A stretch of DNA of 64,000 nucleotides, from the NCBI GenBank assembly GCA_964020085.1, contig OZ026597.1, positions 2,655,694 through 2,719,693 on the forward strand. The letters are read 5' to 3'. Source of the stretch: Micromussa lordhowensis (lineage: Eukaryota > Cnidaria > Anthozoa > Scleractinia > Lobophylliidae). This document shows positions 21,804 through 32,314 of this stretch, in pieces. The notes beneath the pieces were generated by a model. The model was not told the origin of the DNA. It saw only the letters and a program-made list of their open reading frames with translations, and ran no database searches. Position 1 is the first letter of the stretch. Each line of letters begins with the position of its first letter. Both the position numbers and the translations under genes were made by a program.

Positions 21804-22436
21804 ATGCTATCTGGCTTACAAACTCTCATCAGTCGGTTATTAGAAATTTTGGCAGAAATTTTGCATATAATCCGTCATTGTGTGCTTCATAATACCTCTT
21901 TCTACACCATGTGGTCTTGCGAGGACAATTTTAAAGTGGCCATTGCATTCTTTAGAGAAAACAAAAGAATAGGTTGCTTTGAAGGTCTTCCACAGTTTAA
22001 GTGGAATGATCTCGGCAAACAAGATGTGATAGGGCAAGGGTCGTTTAGAGCCATTTTTCTCAGAAAATACACCAGGAACAAGGATGGAGATTCAGCCAAG
22101 AAAGCTGAAACAATGGTTGTCAAGAAAATGCTTGGGTCTTCACTCAACGTTATCGATGCATTCGCCAAAAACGTGGGTTTGTTATAGAGCCTCAAGGACC
22201 ACAACATAGTTGGATTCAAAGCTGTATGCCACAATCCAGTGGCGCTTATGCTGTAAGATGTTTCTTAGCAGAGAAGAGGAGAAGGCCAAGTCTGCTCATT
22301 AAATGATTTTATGGCTTGCCTTGACACCCACAATTGGCAGGAGATTGAAGGATCTTTCAGGGCAAAGATCGCGTCTGACATTGCTGCTGGATTGCTTTAT
22401 TTGCATGAATGAGGAATTGCCCACAAAGATATAAAA
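21804..22436 (+). pseudogene. Protein kinase domain pseudogene
   Basis: One reading frame holds the N-lobe and early C-lobe of a eukaryotic protein kinase. FKWNDLGKQDVIGQGSF is the glycine-rich loop; its GxGxFG now reads GQGSFR. MVVKKML holds the ATP-anchoring lysine, and LKDHNIVGFKAVCHNP and ALML follow. SLNDFMACLDTHNW leads to LLYLHE-GIAHKDIK, the start of the catalytic loop. Stops interrupt it at 22185-22187 (TAG), 22254-22256 (TAA), 22266-22268 (TAG) and 22410-22412 (TGA), with no frame change needed to follow the domain. It ends at 22436 before the rest of the HRDLKPxN loop, so the C-lobe is missing. The parent may be a cnidarian-expanded tyrosine-kinase-like family; this is uncertain. 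Confidence 0.8.
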
Positions 22437-22771
22437 TTTTCTTTGGGAGAACAGATTTTTTCCCCAGAGATTTCCAGATTGAAAAATTCCCCATTTAAAG
22501 ATTCTGGCTTTTAAAGATTCCGGCTTTTAAAGATTCCTGCTTTTTTACCATTTTTGGTAGCTAAAGATCAAGCAAGTGTTAATAAATGGTAGTTTGTTGG
22601 TGAATTTGCGAAGTGATCGAAAACTTGAAATATGATAGCTTTCATGGAGTAACATTTTAACGATATGCAAATTTTGCAGCTTTGAAGCCTTGCAATCTCC
22701 ATTCCCAGAAATGTCCTTTGTTTAACCAACAATGCTTCATATAAAGAAACTTATGGCAATGCATAACAAAG
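22437..22771. other. Stretch with a short triplicated phrase
   Basis: TTTAAAGATTC occurs three times in tandem at about 22494-22536 with period 18. The rest has no recognised feature. Confidence 0.5.
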
Positions 22772-23772
22772 CAGGGCTTCTGATATTTCGCGCGGTCGCG
22801 GAGCCGCGAATTTCAAGTAAATCCGCGAAATCCCGCGAAATTCACAAAAACACGCGAAATCCCGCGAAATTCGCTAGAAATCTTACCAAATACATGTCGG
22901 CACAACATATTTGAAAGTTATCTTGGCTGTTGGGGCTGCGTACTTGCTGTAAACTTGCTAATTTACCTAGAAACTTCGTCACTGCAGCGAGTAAACAACA
23001 TCCCAAAACTACCAGGCGTTCCTAGCGTAGACCGTGGAAACTGGGGATGAGAGTGCGACAGCCTTGTTTTATCGTGTGCTCGCTCTTCGTGAGTAATGCT
23101 GCGTTTGGTGAAGGATTAAATTAAATCTTTATTGAGGTAATCAATTTCACCGATAAGTGATTTACAAAAGAGTCCTCAAAAATTAAAATAAAACAAAAGG
23201 AAAAATGAAGATTAATATATGAATATATAAAAATTAGACTAAAAGCTAATACGCCTTATATGTTCATCTTACCAACAAAGATGACAATCTTTTTCGGAAC
23301 GGTTCGGTTCACAAATGGTAATGCCTTAAAACTTGCAAAATGAGCAAAGTTCATGCTCGTTCTCACGGGATACAAAAAATAAGCCATGTACGAGTTCGTA
23401 CTACAAAAACACTATGACTACCGACTTGAAAGAAGTGTGCCTTAGATGTTAAAACAATGAAGAATACAATGGATAAAGAAGATACTCGACGAAGCAACTT
23501 ATAAGCTTGCTTGTAAAGTACGATTTCTTATTGCGGTATGAAGCCCTAGTAAAATGCTAAGAGCGTCTAGTTTCATTGAGAACGTTCCTCAAATTAGCGC
23601 AAAACCAATCGCTTTCCAGCAAAATCGGCCGTTCTTTACCAATCGTTTTTCAGCGAAACTGGCCTCGAAAATTCCGTGAAATTTCCGCGAAATCGGCCGT
23701 TTTTTCCGCGAATTTGTCCCTGAAAATCCCGCGAAATTTGACTTTTTTTTCCGCGACCTACCAGAAGCCCTG
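22772..23772. mobile_element. Non-autonomous DNA transposon, CAGGGCTTCTG ends
   Basis: 1001 bases. Perfect 11-bp terminal inverted repeats (CAGGGCTTCTG / CAGAAGCCCTG) extend imperfectly to GGTCGCGG. They are flanked by a perfect 6-bp direct repeat, ACAAAG (22766-22771 and 23773-23778). The subterminal regions are filled with repeats of CCGCGAAAT type in both orientations. No transposase frame was seen. A 6-bp target duplication does not fit the commonest superfamilies (hAT 8, mariner 2, Harbinger 3). Confidence 0.85.
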
Positions 23773-25479
23773 ACAAAGAGACATATGTGCACACATCTAT
23801 GCACATATGTGCCAGAGTGCATATTGACATACGCGTACACATGTTTAATACTTTTATCTGGGCTGCACATATACTGTATGAAGCATCCAGGTATCAGAAC
23901 AACTCCCACAAGACACAAATTAATTATTAAGTAACCTATTAGGTATCATTCAAACATTTCAAAGAAGACATTAATAACTCATATCACTCACCATGACTCT
24001 AACCTTTCCTTCTCTCATTCACATTCCATCTGACTTGGATCTGGTCTTAGACCCTCTAACCATCTACATCTTGGACAGTTCCTTTATGAAATATAATAAA
24101 AATATATAAGCCAGTTAGCCTCTCACTATCAAAAGGCATGAGAGCCTGCATGTAATTTAAAACAACAAGTTACTAATAGTACCAATACAGCTGGATCTAC
24201 CATAGAAAGAAAGTCTTACATGTTGCTTTATAATACCTATGAATCATTTCTGGCAATTGGTGGCTAAAACATTACAATTTAACCATAGTTTATAGATTGG
24301 CCAGCATTATTTTTTCTGAAAGGCAGATTACCATAGTGGCGGGTACACTATCTACATGTATATAAACCATAAAGTTTCAAAAGCCCAGATGCAACTTGAC
24401 TTGCAATGAATAAGAAAATTGAAGCAGCTCAGAATTTCATCTTGCTGAAAATACATGCCAGAATTTGCTGCATGTGGCAATTAAACCCAGCATTCACTAA
24501 AAAGTTTCAGGGAAACACTGGAGCAAACTTCAAGAATCTTGTGGTGCAGCAAATCCAGTAAATTCAATACAGTACTACCAGCCTTGCAACATTAACTTCC
24601 TGCTGGTTTGGGTATTTTGGATAAATTCCTTGTAGACCCTCAGTCACTGAACCCATGGTAATAGCCTTTACAACACTTTCTGCAGTGTACACAAAAATCA
24701 TTACTTGCATCTTTTTCCTTCAAAAATTGCAATTTTTTCTTGGGCTTTTTGCCTCATGGACGCATGTCTCTTTTATCCCCGCATTCTTATTTGTTAGACT
24801 ACGGGAAGTAAGAGCAACTGAGGGAGGCTACTTAGATTCTATGACTAGCCAACTTCAGTTGAGTTGATGATCTCGTTGCTTCTAATTAAGACACTTACCA
24901 CAACTTTTGACTCTCCTTTATCTCATTCACATTCCATCCTGATTGGCTATCTCATTCACATTCCATCCTGATTGAGTCTCACTTGGACACATCCTCCATT
25001 AATTTTGGGAGGGAGAGTTTATATTTCGATCTTGATTCTCCATCAGGACCTTGAAGATGCCAAAAAGAGAGCATTAATTACATGTACATGTATAATCTTG
25101 TGAGGTACAATATGACATTTTAGTTACTTAATAGTATCGTAAGTTACAGTAGTCACCAACTGAGGCTACTTGTACCGCTATACAGAGGCAGAACTAGTAA
25201 GCAACCCCCTAATCTCACCCTTTGCCACCCCCCCCCCCCCACTTGCCACTGCAGTATTGGGATTCTCTTTTGAGCGTCAAATACAAGTCCTGCTGTCATC
25301 TCTACATCAACAACAGGTTTGTGGATGTGAGCTTCCCCAAGTCAGGCAATTGCATCAGGTAACATCAAAGTTCCTTCATTTATGTCTTTTTGTACTCTTT
25401 CTTCACTGTCTTATGTTGATCATTCCTGCCACTATCGGCAAGCTTGCATTCACCTAATTTTGGGCTGACACCTAAGGAG
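23773..25479. other. Stretch without a gene; 29-bp tandem pair at 24919-24974
   Basis: TATCTCATTCACATTCCATC and its continuation occur twice in tandem with period 29 (24919 and 24948). A related phrase lies near 24013. A C run lies near 25232. A short hairpin with ACATATGTGCA arms lies near 23781. No gene was recognised. Confidence 0.5.
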
Positions 25480-25990
25480 AGGCTTGTATCATGGGAAAGG
25501 CTTACATGTGCAGTATACCTGTACCTAAGAAGAGAGTTTATATTATTTTCCAGGTCTCATTTGTAATAGAGGGCTTATGTCTAGGGAAAGGGCTTCTATC
25601 GAGGGAGCAGTGTTATATCCATTTATATCTACAGGGAGAGGGGTTATATAAAGGGATGGGGCTTCTATCGAGGGAGCAGGGTTATATCTAGGTAGAGAGC
25701 ATAATTTATATCTACAGGGAGCTCTAGGGGTTATATCAAGGGATGGGGGACAGGGCTTACTGCTCTATGTCTAGGGAGGGAGCTTTTATGTATATCATGA
25801 GAGGGGACATATATTTAGGGAGAGCATGTATGTCTTTAGAGAGAGCTTACATCTGGGGGAGAGGGATTTATATCTATGTAGGAGGAAAGGGCTTATTTCA
25901 AGAGAAATGGCTTCTATCTAGGGAGCACGGTCATAGCTAGTCCACAGAGTGAGCATATATGTATATCTACAGGAAGAGGGCTTATATTGA
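25480..25990. repeat. Decayed GA-rich tandem array
   Basis: Irregular repeats of phrases such as GGGCTTCTATCGAGGGAGC, GGGCTTATATCTAGGGAGAG and GGGGTTATATCAAGGGATG, with no fixed period (roughly 20-50 bases). A similar array lies at 37610-38130. Open frames over it are repeat translations. Confidence 0.7.
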
Positions 25991-26101
25991 TCAAGGATTA
26001 TAATCCACCAAATATTTTTGCCTGCATGCGATTGGTCTAAGTATGTCACATGGCTTAATATGCCCCAGCTATAAATGGGGAATATTTAAATGATACTTAG
26101 C

Positions 26102-26245
26102 AATTATTGAATGAGGCCGAGTAGGATATGAAAAATTCTGCAGGTTGAGGAGGGTGTTATCCACCGAGGCGGAAGGCCAAGGTGGTGAACACCCTCCAAG
26201 ATCTGCAGAATTCTTCATATCCTACGAAAGCCGAATTCAATACAT
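26102..26245. mobile_element. Palindromic foldback element
   Basis: AGGATATGAA-AATTCTGCAG and GGAGGGTGTT on the left pair with AACACCCTCC and CTGCAGAATTCTTCATATCCT on the right, around a GC-rich centre (26161-26180). Arms are about 65 bases with some mismatches. Confidence 0.8.
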
Positions 26246-26855
26246 GTAATTGCTTTATTGTTCATTATATTTTCTTCGCTCAAACTTGCAAACCTACTCG
26301 CAGCCATTTCTCTCTGCTAAAATAACACAACCTTGTCCCCAGGTTTTCTCAGTCAATGGTTCAATAATCTGAAGTGGGCTGCACTTTTGACATCATTTTG
26401 GCGTCAATGGTTTAATAATCTGCAGCGGGCTGCACTTTTGACATCGGTTGGATATGACACAATTCTTTGCAAATTTGGTCAACAGCAGCTGGTTATGGTG
26501 AATTATGCATGTGGTTTTAACTAATCAGAGTAGTATATAGTGTATTCCACATTAGCCAATTCCCTGCCCCCAAAACAAGAAAGTTCAAGGAAAAGTGACA
26601 TAACAGCCGGGTCACCACATTTGGCCCAAAGGGGTGATTGTGGTGCATATTTTTGGGGGTCCTGTCTCGGATTGGTAGGATGCCGTTAGTAACAGCAGTG
26701 AGTATGTGCGTTGTTCCAACCAAGCTTGCGGCTAATTTTGCGTGGCCTAGGATTTGGCCAGCTTCGACTGCATAATCCAGATTCTAACACCACAAGTTGC
26801 AAATAACAATTTCATTAATTCCTTTTATTTTCACCAGGCATTTCTCAAGGCAATG

Positions 26856-27047
26856 AAGCTCCAGGGAAAAGGAAAGGAAAGGAACTTTATTAAAGGGGCT
26901 AATCTTCTAATACCAGAGGACTTATCGGGGACACTGTAAATGGAAATTAACAAATCAACACAAAACAGATCAAGTTTTGGTTTTTGAGGCGAGGGGAGGG
27001 GAAAACTGGAGTACCCGGAGAAAAACCTCTCGGTGCAGAGAGGAGAG
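26856..27047 (-). mobile_element. SINE copy lacking its tRNA head
   Basis: The minus strand reads a SINE body ending in TTTAATAAAGTTCCTTTCC, with a CCTTT-repeat tail. It corresponds to 35813-36007 in the right arm. The tRNA-like head present there is missing here. Confidence 0.75.
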
Positions 27048-27165
27048 CCAACAATAAACTCAACTTTCTGCAGCGTATGTCTGCCAATCTATCAATTTGA
27101 GCTACTTAGCCAAAGCTGAAACATTTACAATTTTATAAGCAACCTGTATTGGAGGATAGCAGACA

Positions 27166-27435
27166 AATACCATTTGCAGTCTAAAGCGAGTGATTAGTTC
27201 TTTTGGGATGTTGCATGTTCCAATGAGACTGGGTAATTAAGTCGGACATAGAGTAATTGAACTTTAGATATTCACATCTGCTCTACTTATTCACTTATTC
27301 AATACCATTTGCAGTCTAAAGCGAGTGATTAGTTCTTTTGGGATGTTGCATGTTCCAATGAGACTGGGTAATTAAGTCGGGCATAGAGTAATTGAACTTT
27401 AGATATTCACATCTGCTCTACTTATTCACTTATTC
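27166..27435. repeat. 135-bp tandem duplication
   Basis: Two copies (27166-27300 and 27301-27435) differ at a single base seen by eye (GTCGGACAT versus GTCGGGCAT). The right arm of the inverted repeat has only one copy, so this duplication followed the inverted duplication. Confidence 0.95.
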
Positions 27436-27458
27436 AATATTACTAGTAGTAACCACAG

Positions 27459-28064
27459 CAGACCTCTCAAGTCTCACGATTTCGTCGTGAGACTCACGAC
27501 TTTCAGTTCAATCTCACGGTCTCACGACGAGACAAGCAAATCTCACGATAAAAAGAGGTGCAGGCTGAAAGGATAATATTTTGGCTAACCCTAGCCGCTA
27601 AGGTGAGTTTCTTGCGCCAATTCTGTGCAAATCCATAGTTAAACAGTTACTTCTTCCGACTTCGTCCGTCTGTATAGCTGTTCGCTAACACATGACCATA
27701 TATAGAACACCTGTTCCAAATTAGGTCATCATATTCATTACCAGTCTCTCGCATTTGATCTGATGAAAACGTGTTCAATATGGCGGAAACCGAAAGTGAT
27801 TCTTCAGAGACACACACTGGCTGGGATTAAGCTGTTGGCTGTGTGAGTATTGAAGCTGCGGATATAAGGTTTATTTCTGTGTTGTTAAGGTCCACAAATG
27901 TTTAAAGTAAGTTAATAAAGCCCGAGAAAACACTTTCTATTAATTAGAACTTGTGTTTTCTGGTTTTTGTCTGTCAGTCGATCAATCTCCAGATTTTTCC
28001 TGAAATCTCCAGATTTTTTAACATCAGTCTCCAGATTTTCAGTGTTTTGAGGTTGAGAGGTCTG
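27459..28064. mobile_element. Non-autonomous DNA transposon, CAGACCTCTCAA ends
   Basis: 606 bases with 12-bp terminal inverted repeats (CAGACCTCTCAA / TTGAGAGGTCTG) and a perfect 6-bp direct repeat CCACAG (27453-27458, 28065-28070). The left subterminal region repeats TCTCACGA and the right repeats CTCCAGATTTT. The end type and duplication length match the element at 22772-23772, so both probably belong to one superfamily. Confidence 0.85.
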
Positions 28065-28680
28065 CCACAGGTTAGAAAGTGCGGGCCTGAATGCACTTGA
28101 AGAGCTTTTATTTAAGATGTTGGGAATGGTCGGAGAAGATATATAGTAATGCGCCTTGTCTGCAAAGGAAATTGGATATTTGGAAGACCACTTTATTGAG
28201 AGCGTGACAGAAAATTGGCGTTACTTTCGATTCTCACTATGGACCCTCGGTTAGCTAATTAAATATTCAAGGCAGAAAATGTGGACGCGGAAGAATGTTT
28301 ATTTGCTCAAAATTAGGGCAAAATCTTCCAGAGATTGAAGTATGGACATTTGAAAGGATACAGAGAGTAATTTGGGACCATTTGCTGCCTTTAAGGGTGA
28401 AAGTATCCAGAAGCAAGCTTTATTTTCGTTTCGGTGAATAATTATCGCGTTATATTATCCTGTCTGTTCTGTTTTTTCTTTCGTTCTCTTTTCTAGCCCA
28501 CCAAGTTTATCTTTTCGTCTAAATCACGTAAGGAAAGTTCGGAAAAGATGTTCTCATTCAAGGTTTAGTTCTGGGGCAATAATTCTGCGATTTTTTGACC
28601 GAAACGTCTGCTTGTGTTGTTCGTGTTTTTTCGGTTGCTGTGGGCGACCGTGGCAACTTCGTCGAGAAAAAAAAATCCTA

Positions 28681-29014
28681 ATAGACCTTTTTACCGATAC
28701 GGCGGCCATCTTGAATTCCGAGGAAATTATGGGATGCCCAGGGGGCAGATGAGAAATAATTAAAAAGAATACTGTGGCGTGATAACTTTTAACAATAATT
28801 TTTCGATAACCATAGGAACAACTGCCAAATATTGTGACGGAAAGATGTAACGCTTGTAATATTTGTTATGGAATATGAGAGACAAGCAGTAAAAATTTAT
28901 CCTGAAAGCTGTGTATACGATAAATTTTCCAGCGATTACCCCCTCGGCAGCCCATAATTTCTCAGTCAAAACAATAGAATTCAAGATGGCCGCCGTATTG
29001 GTAAAAAGGTCTAT
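28681..29014. mobile_element. MITE with 37-bp terminal inverted repeats
   Basis: The ends read ATAGACCTTTTTACC and continue through GGCGGCCATCTTGAATT. The two ends differ at one base. The flanks are TA on both sides (28679-28680 and 29015-29016), suggesting a Tc1/mariner-type insertion. There is no coding capacity; the minus-strand frame at 28760-29053 runs across it and is spurious. Confidence 0.8.
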
Positions 29015-29546
29015 TAATTCTGGTTTTCTTCCATTTCGCAGAAATCTTAACAAGATAAAGCTGGATTGTTAACAAATAGATTGTACTTTTGCCGATGTGT
29101 GATAGCTATTGACCCTAAAGTGTTATATCGCTTCGAAGTCCGGGTTTGTGAAGAGACTTTCACAAAGCGTGGGTTCGGCGGTTTCGGCCCGTTCCCCTCA
29201 ACAACTCGAAGTCTGAACAACGTCAGCAAAACGTGCTTCGATCCACGTCAGCAAAACGAACTTTGATCTTCCATGTGACAACTCCATGTGACAGAAGCCT
29301 GCATCCCATGTGACAAACTGTTGTGATTGACACATTTTTCGCATTCTGATCGTTCTTACTGGTACAACAAATTTTTAACTTCCGGTTTCAGCATCCCTGT
29401 TATAATCGTGGCGCGCACGCGTAATACGCAATCCGCTGGTCACTGTATAGATTAGGGTTGCGGGCCTCTCTTGGGCCCGCAAATATTTACAAGAATAGAA
29501 AAAAAAAGGTAAAAACAAAAGAGAAAAACAAAGCAAAGCTAGCGTA
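29015..29546. other. Stretch without a gene; compact GC hairpin at 29459-29480
   Basis: GCGGGCC and GGGCCCGC form a short strong hairpin around TCTCTT. It lies next to the point where similarity to 35412 ends (29487), so it may mark the edge of the inserted DNA that splits the left arm. Confidence 0.45.
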
Positions 29547-29829
29547 CTACTTGTCAAAAAAAATCACCGAATGAAGACCTCTATTAAATAATTCAAAACA
29601 ACGTTCACTTCTCACACAGAGCTGGTAAACTTGAGTCGGAGTGTAACATTCGGCACTTTTCGCATTGCCACAAAGAGGCCCCTCAATCAATATAATCGGG
29701 ATTTAAATCCTGTTTATAACCCTCGGTAGCCTTTCAGTCTCTGAATGTGCTCACTACCTCCTTCCACTTTTCTCGCACTTCATTTGTGTACTTCGTTAGA
29801 TCTAAACCGCATAGATCACTCTGCCTTAA
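29547..29829 (-). pseudogene. ADP-ribosyltransferase-like gene, 3' fragment
   Basis: The minus strand is a close copy of the last 90 codons or so of the gene at 34505-35350, starting at its RQSDL segment and ending in a TAG at the same place (GLHSVIFF-K). Two lesions break it: GGA has become TGA inside the FRDGK segment, and ATTG is duplicated in the DYIEGP segment, shifting the frame. The 5' two thirds, with the catalytic histidine and tyrosine, are absent; similarity stops at 29829. The 3' flank is also shared down to 29487. It is a decayed product of inverted duplication, not a processed copy, because the downstream genomic flank is included. Confidence 0.9.
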
Positions 29830-31072
29830 TGGGTCATTCAATTCCAGCAGTGCCCATCGTCCCCCCCTTCCCAGGCCAACCCCCAGGCATTAGCATTTTT
29901 TTAAAGAAATGGGCAAATTCCCTGGGGTGGGGACACATAAGCTGTCTTAAGGAGTAACACTGCTTATTTATTTCTATCGCAAGACAAAATACAATGTACA
30001 ACACCAGTAAATACAACACAGTAAATACAACACCATACAATGCACCAAAATTGATATTTGGTACAACCACACTCATAAGTGGGAAAATCCTTTCCTATGA
30101 TGTTAGCAGATGTTGTTGATATATACAACAAAGTCAAAATATACATGCACTAAACAGGTTTAAAAGCAGTTATGGAATTGAAATAAGGCGCGATAACTGT
30201 GCTCCTGCAAAAAAAAATCTAAGGGGGAGTACAGCCCAGTTACAGACAATGGGTCAGGGGGAGGACTTCCTTGCCCTAACTTTTTATATTTTCACGCAAT
30301 ACTGTCACTGTTTATTTTCTTTCGACTGATGGGCCCTGCCAAACTTATTTCAAAAATGTTGCTTTACAGCTTGCTACGACATGCGGCCCAGTTACTATTT
30401 TCTATGAAGTATTTATGGTGGTCCTCGAGGAGAAACAGGATTATGCTTTCCCCTTAAAGTTGAACGATTTTCAGTCTTATGAACCGTGGCAAGCTGGGGC
30501 TATTTATCAAACTGTGTCCCAAAATAAGTAAATCTTTTGTTTCAGGACCTGAACAAGCTCAACGACTGAATGAGAAATTTGTGTTCCGGTTTGCTGAAAC
30601 TAAAATCTCCATAGCCCATTGCAGAAACGTCAGAGAACTGGGAAAGAGTATGGTTGTTTTCTGTTTGTTTGAAAAATTAAGATATTCAAATGAAAGATCA
30701 ACTAAATTTCAGAGTTTTAAGAATAGAAACATAATAGAGGAGGAAAATGGCAAAATGGCAGCTCTTCAAATATCACCTAAAATAGAGAGTTTTATGAATT
30801 GTGTAGACATGCCACAAAATTTCAAGGGTTTGTATGGCATTTTACAACTTTTGCATCCCATTTGGACAATTTTCTGCTGAAAACTCTCAACATGACTGGG
30901 TAGCTCTTCATTCAGTAACATTTCAGTTGATATGTTTAGATTTTCAATCTAATACAAAAAACTGACGCCCCAATCCTCTCATGTTTTTGCAATGCGCTAT
31001 TGCTATGTGAATATTAATTAAACGTTCCATGCCAATCATATCGAAGAAACAGTTTCATGCTTCTTGTCCAAG
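29830..31072. other. Stretch with an unrecognised open frame (30479-30880, +)
   Basis: A plus-strand frame of 133 codons occupies 30479-30880. It resembles no family I know and shows no splice or composition support, so I do not call it a gene. It would be convergent with the gene ending at 31073. The rest has no recognised feature. Confidence 0.35.
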
Positions 31073-32314
31073 TTATTTTTGTCCAAAAATAACACAATGC
31101 AAGGTTTGCTGAAACTTTTCTGCAAACTCACTCGAAATCAGACACATTTGGTAAGATGACGGTTTTTGTTCAACGACCAACTCGTTGTCCGCGCTTTCAC
31201 TTTTTCTCACTGTCGCCATTGGTCCTTCAATTAAGTCGTACGAATGTAGGCTCTTTCGTGTTTGTGCCGTTCGCCTTCCCGATCTAAAGGCAAACACGAT
31301 TTCATGCCATCGCTTTTCGTCGTCAAACAAATCCAGTTTCCGAGCGCAATCTAAGAAACGACGATTTGCTTTGAATATCAGTATTGCGGGCTTTGATGTT
31401 GTGCAATTCGCCCAATTAAACGCATCATCAAAATTCTTGGAAAGGTAAAATCCCTTTCCAGAGCTGAAGTCGCGCTTCTGTCGTCCGGCATTTAAATATA
31501 TCCCTCTTACTGACAAAATATTCTTTGCGCTTTGGTGATCTGTGCCGTGAAAAAGAAATATGTGGTCTTCGCTGTTGTCTTTGAGCAAATTCTCCTCGGT
31601 GGTTTTCGACAGCCATTCCTTTGTTTCCAAGTTCATAATTTTGACTTGGCTGATGTCGCAAGAATGTTTCCTTTCCTGGGCTTCGTTTTCATCCAGATAA
31701 AACCATTCATTAGTTTTACTGGCTTTAAACAGAAATCTTTGGGATGACAGAGAAAGGAAAGGGTTGTACTTAAATTCATCTGCGATGAAAATCTGTGCCC
31801 ATTCGCACGATTCAATATGTTGTTGCATGCTCGCCTCAGACGAACGCTCCATGATGCTTTTAACGGCTTCGCTTGACGGATCAAATCCGATTGAAACAAG
31901 CAGTTGTGGTGTGAGAGTGTTTTCATCGACTGAATCGAGATCTTCAATGTTTTCTTCCAATGACCTATCGATCCATTCGTAGAGTGTTCTATGGTTGTAT
32001 TGTTCTGGAGACATTAGTTCAATTCCGTCAAGTAAATCAAGTTGGAGTCCAAGAATCGAGAAAACGATCTGCCGCTCAGCGAGGGAAAGACACCGAACAA
32101 CATCATCTTCAGTAACAGCCCCACTCTGTTCTTTTTTCAGAACTGTAGTTACAAGTTCTTCAAAACTTAAATCAAGGAGGCACGCTGGTGTGATGCGTTC
32201 TTCGTTGTGATAAGATTCTGAAGTGTTACCCTTCGTCCCGTGACTAGTGTAACCGTTTTTTCCTGTTCTTTTTCTCTTAAAGGGTAGCTGCCTGTGCTCA
32301 AGGAATCTTGAAAC
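31073..32314 (-). CDS. ADP-ribosyltransferase-like protein (DUF3990-type), gene 1
   Basis: The open minus-strand frame runs from 32314 to TAA at 31073. The first ATG is at 32012-32014 (313 residues), but about 99 in-frame codons upstream lack any Met and read like protein (LSFEELVTTVLKKEQS, LSLAERQIVFSILGLQL), so the true start is probably in an upstream exon. A possible acceptor (CACAG) lies at 32292. Numbering from the ATG: a helical N-terminal part of about 140 residues, then the ART fold with FHGT (156-158), DFSSGKGFY (Tyr190), DDAFNWA, KRWHEIVFAFR (235-244) and YDLIEGP (259-265), ending in CVIFGQK. The HGT, GFY and GP series fits the DUF3990 branch of the H-Y-type ADP-ribosyltransferases, which use NAD to modify targets; the third catalytic residue is not certain. 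It is a paralogue of 34505-35350, in divergent orientation. Role unknown; no signal peptide was seen. Confidence 0.8.
   Translation of the reverse strand, partial: VSRFLEHRQLPFKRKRTGKNGYTSHGTKGNTSESYHNEERITPACLLDLSFEELVTTVLKKEQSGAVTEDDVVRCLSLAERQIVFSILGLQLDLLDGIELMSPEQYNHRTLYEWIDRSLEENIEDLDSVDENTLTPQLLVSIGFDPSSEAVKSIMERSSEASMQQHIESCEWAQIFIADEFKYNPFLSLSSQRFLFKASKTNEWFYLDENEAQERKHSCDISQVKIMNLETKEWLSKTTEENLLKDNSEDHIFLFHGTDHQSAKNILSVRGIYLNAGRQKRDFSSGKGFYLSKNFDDAFNWANCTTSKPAILIFKANRRFLDCARKLDLFDDEKRWHEIVFAFRSGRRTAQTRKSLHSYDLIEGPMATVRKSESADNELVVEQKPSSYQMCLISSEFAEKFQQTLHCVIFGQK

Larger units (their letters stand above)
26524..27443 (-). repeat. Left arm of 9-kb-spaced inverted repeat
   Basis: In reverse complement this matches 35416-36338 nearly end to end. 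Differences include an extra 135-bp tandem copy here (27166-27435) and the absence of the SINE tRNA head that the right arm has (about 35692-35812). The arms enclose the ADP-ribosyltransferase-like genes. Confidence 0.85.

Noticed and set aside
30479..30880. 133-codon plus-strand gene
   Set aside because: Long for chance but unlike any family known to me, and without supporting signals; left as an unassigned frame.
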